Origin: Candidatus Methanophagales archaeon
GTDB lineage: Archaea; Halobacteriota; Syntropharchaeia; Alkanophagales; Methanospirareceae
Length of the DNA stretch: 33,031 nt
Assembly: GCA_025435355.1 (NCBI GenBank)
Contig: JANJFQ010000008.1
Span: 1-33,031 of the forward strand
Reading direction: 5' to 3'
This document shows, piece by piece, positions 30,400 through 33,031 of this stretch. Numbering within the stretch: the first letter of the stretch is position 1; every line of letters begins with the position of its first letter. The position numbers and the translations under genes were made by a program. Below the pieces are notes generated by a model, which was not told where the DNA came from, made no database searches, and was given only the letters and a program-made list of their open reading frames with translations.

Positions 30400-31506
30400 C
30401 TACCGTACAACACCTCCATATATCGTTCCCATTACTGTCGAGATGATTATAACCAGAGCAAAGTAGATACCAGCTCTTCTCGCTCCGATTGTCCTCCATA
30501 TCACGACCATGTTCGGCAAGCTTAGAGAAGGTCCTGCGAGCAGAAGTGAGAGTGCAGGTCCAGAAGCCATCTGCCCGGTGGTGTAGCCGAAAAGATCCCC
30601 AACTATCGGAACTTCCAATAACGTTGGCATATACAATATCGCACCGATTATGGAAGAAATAAAGCAAGAGAAAAAGGAGTTGTTTCCAAAATAGGGTTTC
30701 ATTATCTCCCCTACTGCAATTTGAGGGTCATGAGTGGGAGCATAAATCGCAGCAACACCTCCTAATATACCTATGGCGAATACGCCTACCAAAAGAATAG
30801 GGAATATCATCTTTGCGAGCCACCATGTCTCCTTTCCCCATTCTTTCACCTCTTCTCGGGAATAGTATAAAATCAGGATAATTGATCCTATCGTCATGAA
30901 AGAGAGGGCTGTGAGTTTCGTGACCCAAGAGATTAACCCAGACGCTCCAACGAGGAGTATCGCCACTAAAAGGCTAAAAAACAGCAAAGTGATATACCTG
31001 GGTCTTCCCACCTCTGGGTCATAAGTCATGGCAGCCACTCTAACAACTTTCTTCTCCTCTACCTTTGCGCCTCGCTCAAATATCGCCGCCATGCTCAAGC
31101 CTATCACCACGGACATCAAAACAGCACACACCGCCCTCGCAATCCCTATATTCAGACCGAGAACTCTTGCTGTAAGAACGAGAGCAAGAAGGTTTATCGC
31201 CGGTCCCGAATATAAAAAAGCAATGGCGGGTCCTATACCCGCACCCCTTCTGTAAATACCTGCGAACATCGGCAGTACCGTGCAACTGCAAACTGCGAGA
31301 ATAGTTCCTGAGATGGAAGCAACACTGTAAGATAGCCATTTTTTCGCTCCCGCACCAAAGTATTTTAGTATAGCCTCCTTAGATAAAAGAGCAGCAATTG
31401 CACCGGCTATGAAGAAAGCCGGCACTAAACATGTCAGAACGTGAAGTGAGAGGTATTGCATCAGCGTATCCACGCCCGCCCTCAGAATTTCGTCTACCCC
31501 GTCCAT
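30400..31506 (-). CDS. ArsP/DUF318-type permease
   Basis: 368 residues, about ten membrane helices. VSASISGT-like SVASISGTILAVCSCTVLPM, then FAGIYRRGAGIGPAIAFLYS and GPAINLLALVLTARVLG are the permease family (PF03773) signature; the CSC pair fits ArsP-like members that export organoarsenicals. The second half repeats the pattern (MPTLLEVPIVGDLFGYTTGQ, ASGPALSLLLAGPSLSLPNM). The family also includes two-Cys membrane proteins of unknown substrate, so the ArsP role rests on context. First gene of the island; its ATG lies two bases after a perfect palindromic operator and about 29 bases after a TATA box, implying leaderless mRNA repressed by ArsR. Confidence 0.82.
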   Translation of the reverse strand: MDGVDEILRAGVDTLMQYLSLHVLTCLVPAFFIAGAIAALLSKEAILKYFGAGAKKWLSYSVASISGTILAVCSCTVLPMFAGIYRRGAGIGPAIAFLYSGPAINLLALVLTARVLGLNIGIARAVCAVLMSVVIGLSMAAIFERGAKVEEKKVVRVAAMTYDPEVGRPRYITLLFFSLLVAILLVGASGLISWVTKLTALSFMTIGSIILILYYSREEVKEWGKETWWLAKMIFPILLVGVFAIGILGGVAAIYAPTHDPQIAVGEIMKPYFGNNSFFSCFISSIIGAILYMPTLLEVPIVGDLFGYTTGQMASGPALSLLLAGPSLSLPNMVVIWRTIGARRAGIYFALVIIISTVMGTIYGGVVR

Positions 31507-31507
31507 T

Positions 31508-31539
31508 ATTTCAAATATATTTGAAATACTTATTTAAAG
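31508..31539 (-). promoter_or_regulatory. ars island promoter with perfect 20-bp ArsR-type palindrome
   Basis: ATTTCAAATATATTTGAAAT (31508-31527) is a perfect palindrome placed between the TATA box CTTTAAATA (complement of 31531-31539) and the ATG of the permease (31506). A bound repressor would block the start site. Two near copies (26575, 21978) and a variant (27076) occur elsewhere in the window. Confidence 0.75.
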
Positions 31540-31647
31540 TTCTTCATTGTAGCCAAAAATTTTGTAAGGACCCGATATCCTTATAGAACTCTGGAACTTA
31601 AATACAAAAAAATAAAAAAGGGAAGAAGCCGAGTATAGTTGCATCCA

Positions 31648-32163
31648 TTACAATGCCCCTACGCCAGCTTCTGCAACTTCTATGTCCTGAGGTACTGCTC
31701 CTCCGCTGACACCAATTGCTCCTACAAGCACACCGTCTTTCTTCAGCGGAATTCCTCCCCCAAATATTACTAATCTACCGCCGTTCGTTACGTGTATGCC
31801 AAATAGCGATTGCTCAGGCTGTGACGCTTTACCCAGTTCTTCGGTCGTCATATCGAACGCAACAGCGGTAAATGCCTTGTTAATAGCTATGTCTATGCTC
31901 CCTAACCATGCATCGTCCATCCTTTCAAAAGCCACTAAGTTCCCTCCTGCATCCACAACTGCAATGTTCATTGGCACACCTATCTCAACCGCTTTTGCTT
32001 CTGCTCCCGCGACAATCTTCTTCGCGTCTTCCAAAGTTAGCCCGGACGCAGTCGCATCATTTGTGTTCTCAATGGCAGTACTAAACGAGAGTGCACTCAC
32101 TATAATTGCTATAACTGCTGCACAACTCAAAATAGCCATTAACACTTTTTTTCTCTTATTCAT
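31648..32163 (-). CDS. Exported HbpS/GlcG-family (DUF336) protein, unanchored copy
   Basis: 171 residues. Signal peptide from MNKRKKVLMAILSCAAVIAI. The GlcG/HbpS domain follows: LTLEDAKKIVAGAEAKAVEI, then VPMNIAVVDAGGNLVAFERM, SIDIAINKAFTAVAF, LFGIHVTNGGRLVIFGGGIP and VGAIGVSGGAVPQDIEVAEA. HbpS-type proteins bind haem or other small ligands outside the cell; the ligand here is unknown. It is a close tandem duplicate of the upstream gene but ends right after AEAGVGAL, lacking linker and anchor, so it would be released. The same GGGGACGTGAG site precedes both copies. Regulation by the ars promoter is unlikely: it is on the same strand but upstream of it. Confidence 0.85.
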   Translation of the reverse strand: MNKRKKVLMAILSCAAVIAIIVSALSFSTAIENTNDATASGLTLEDAKKIVAGAEAKAVEIGVPMNIAVVDAGGNLVAFERMDDAWLGSIDIAINKAFTAVAFDMTTEELGKASQPEQSLFGIHVTNGGRLVIFGGGIPLKKDGVLVGAIGVSGGAVPQDIEVAEAGVGAL

Positions 32164-32191
32164 TTTCTCACGTCCCCTCCATTTTTTTATT

Positions 32192-32806
32192 TCAAATTCT
32201 TCTTCGCCGCAATACTAAATATGCAACTGCAAGGATTCCTGTCATGGCGAAGACAGCCTCAAAGCCTGGTGTTGGTGTTGCTTTTGGCGTTGGTGCTGGC
32301 GGTGTAAATGCCTTTACGCCAGCTTCTGCAACTTCTATATCCTGAGGTACTGCTCCTCCACTGACACCAATTGCACCTACAAGCTCATCTTCTTTACTCA
32401 GCGGAATTCCTCCTCCGAATATTACCAATCTACCGTCGTTCGTTGCGTGTATGCCAAATAGCGATTGCTCAGGCTGTGACGCTTTACCCAGTTCTTCAGT
32501 CGTCATATTGAACGCAACAGCGGTAAATGCCTTGTTAATAGCTATGTTTATGCTCCCTAACCATGCCTTGTCCATCCGTTCAAAAGCCACCAAATTCCCC
32601 TCCACATCCACAACAGCAATGTTCATTGGCACACCTATCTCACCCGCTTTTGCTTCTGCCGCCGCTACAACCTTCTTTGCGTCTTCCAAAGTTAGCCCGG
32701 ACGTAGTCGTGGCACTTGTGCTCCCAATGGCGGTACTAAACGAGAATGCACCTATTATGATTGCACAACTCAAAATAGCCACTACTGCTTTTCTTCTCTT
32801 ATTCAT
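32192..32806 (-). CDS. Exported HbpS/GlcG-family (DUF336) protein with PGF-CTERM anchor
   Basis: 204 residues from ATG 32806, chosen because GACGTGAGGAA just upstream is shared with the tandem copy; a longer frame to 32863 is not. Signal peptide (KAVVAILSCAIIIGAFSFST), DUF336 domain (LTLEDAKKVVAAAEAKAGEI, SINIAINKAFTAVAF, RLVIFGGGIPL, GVSGGAVPQDIEVAEAGV), a Pro/Thr linker (TPPAPTPKATPTPGF) and a tail PGFEAVFAMTGILAVAYLVL with RRRR: a PGF-CTERM signal for archaeosortase processing and lipid attachment. It should sit on the cell surface, binding a small ligand. The upstream 225 bp to the window end hold no gene I can support. Confidence 0.87.
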   Translation of the reverse strand: MNKRRKAVVAILSCAIIIGAFSFSTAIGSTSATTTSGLTLEDAKKVVAAAEAKAGEIGVPMNIAVVDVEGNLVAFERMDKAWLGSINIAINKAFTAVAFNMTTEELGKASQPEQSLFGIHATNDGRLVIFGGGIPLSKEDELVGAIGVSGGAVPQDIEVAEAGVKAFTPPAPTPKATPTPGFEAVFAMTGILAVAYLVLRRRRI

Positions 32807-33031
32807 TTCCTCACGTCCCCACCATTCCTTCAACCTTTTATACGTATAGGGCGTTTTCTCCAAAAGCTTTTCGATTTTTTTCTACATATATGCTTTTCGA
32901 TTTCGCAGGAGTTCCAGATGGGTAATTACCCCTTGAAAACAGTGTAATAACAGCCCTTTCAGAAAAATAGGCGAAAATATACCAAATACCGCCAAAATAG
33001 TATTAGATTGAGGAGTAACAGTCATTTAGAG

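Overview
The window looks like chromosomal DNA from a methanogen-lineage euryarchaeon, most plausibly an ANME-1/Methanophagales-type organism. The grounds are archaeal TATA boxes placed for near-leaderless transcripts, PGF-CTERM-like surface anchors, fragments of the methanogen corrinoid protein MtrA, a class II ribonucleotide reductase with an intein, and archaeal versions of LeuB, LeuC, LeuD, MoaD and MoaE. The genus is an inference. I see no rRNA or tRNA gene.

Layout. 1-2114: the 3' part of nrdJ with a homing-endonuclease intein that ends in an atypical Gln directly before the catalytic Cys. 2217-7063: an exported OB-fold protein, leuB, membrane proteins (one with six 23-residue repeats) and a hypothetical gene. 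7209-10179: a zone of gene decay around an intact leuC, with an internally deleted sirtuin, a receiver-domain stub, a headless histidine-kinase ATPase domain and a deleted, frameshifted SpoIIE/PP2C phosphatase. 10252-16494: two exported or membrane proteins, leuD, a U32 protein, a TPR protein, a radical SAM enzyme and a CoA-disulfide-reductase-like flavoprotein. 16607-18536: moaD-moaE, an IS200/IS605 transposase remnant, a RelB/RelE-type toxin-antitoxin pair and an ORF-less group II intron of about 500 nt. 18671-21900: a VIT-like transporter, a DUF5678/retropepsin-like pair with an apparent dinucleotide-slippage frameshift, arsM and a divergent GDT1-family transporter. 22471-24631: two exported proteins, one a matrixin-like metalloprotease, each followed by a terminator.

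24696-31506 is the most striking part: a single-direction arsenic island. In transcription order it holds an ArsP-like permease, a thioredoxin with a zinc ribbon, Acr3, a Trx-Trx-CcdA fusion, an ArsR with a CVC metal site, an MtrA-like fragment, and ArsE-, ArsF- and ArsG-like proteins. Unlinked arsM lies 4 kb away. A 20-bp palindrome, ATTTCAAATATATTTGAAAT, occurs perfectly at the permease promoter. It recurs with one mismatch at the MtrA/arsEFG promoter and again at an apparently orphan site near 21.99 kb, with a shorter variant upstream of arsR. This suggests a small ArsR regulon readable from sequence. Beyond it, 31648-32806 holds a tandem pair of exported HbpS/GlcG proteins, only one of which keeps its C-terminal anchor.

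Small truncated copies (MtrA heads, an ArsE head, a transposase tail, kinase pieces) recur through the window and point to repeated duplication and deletion.
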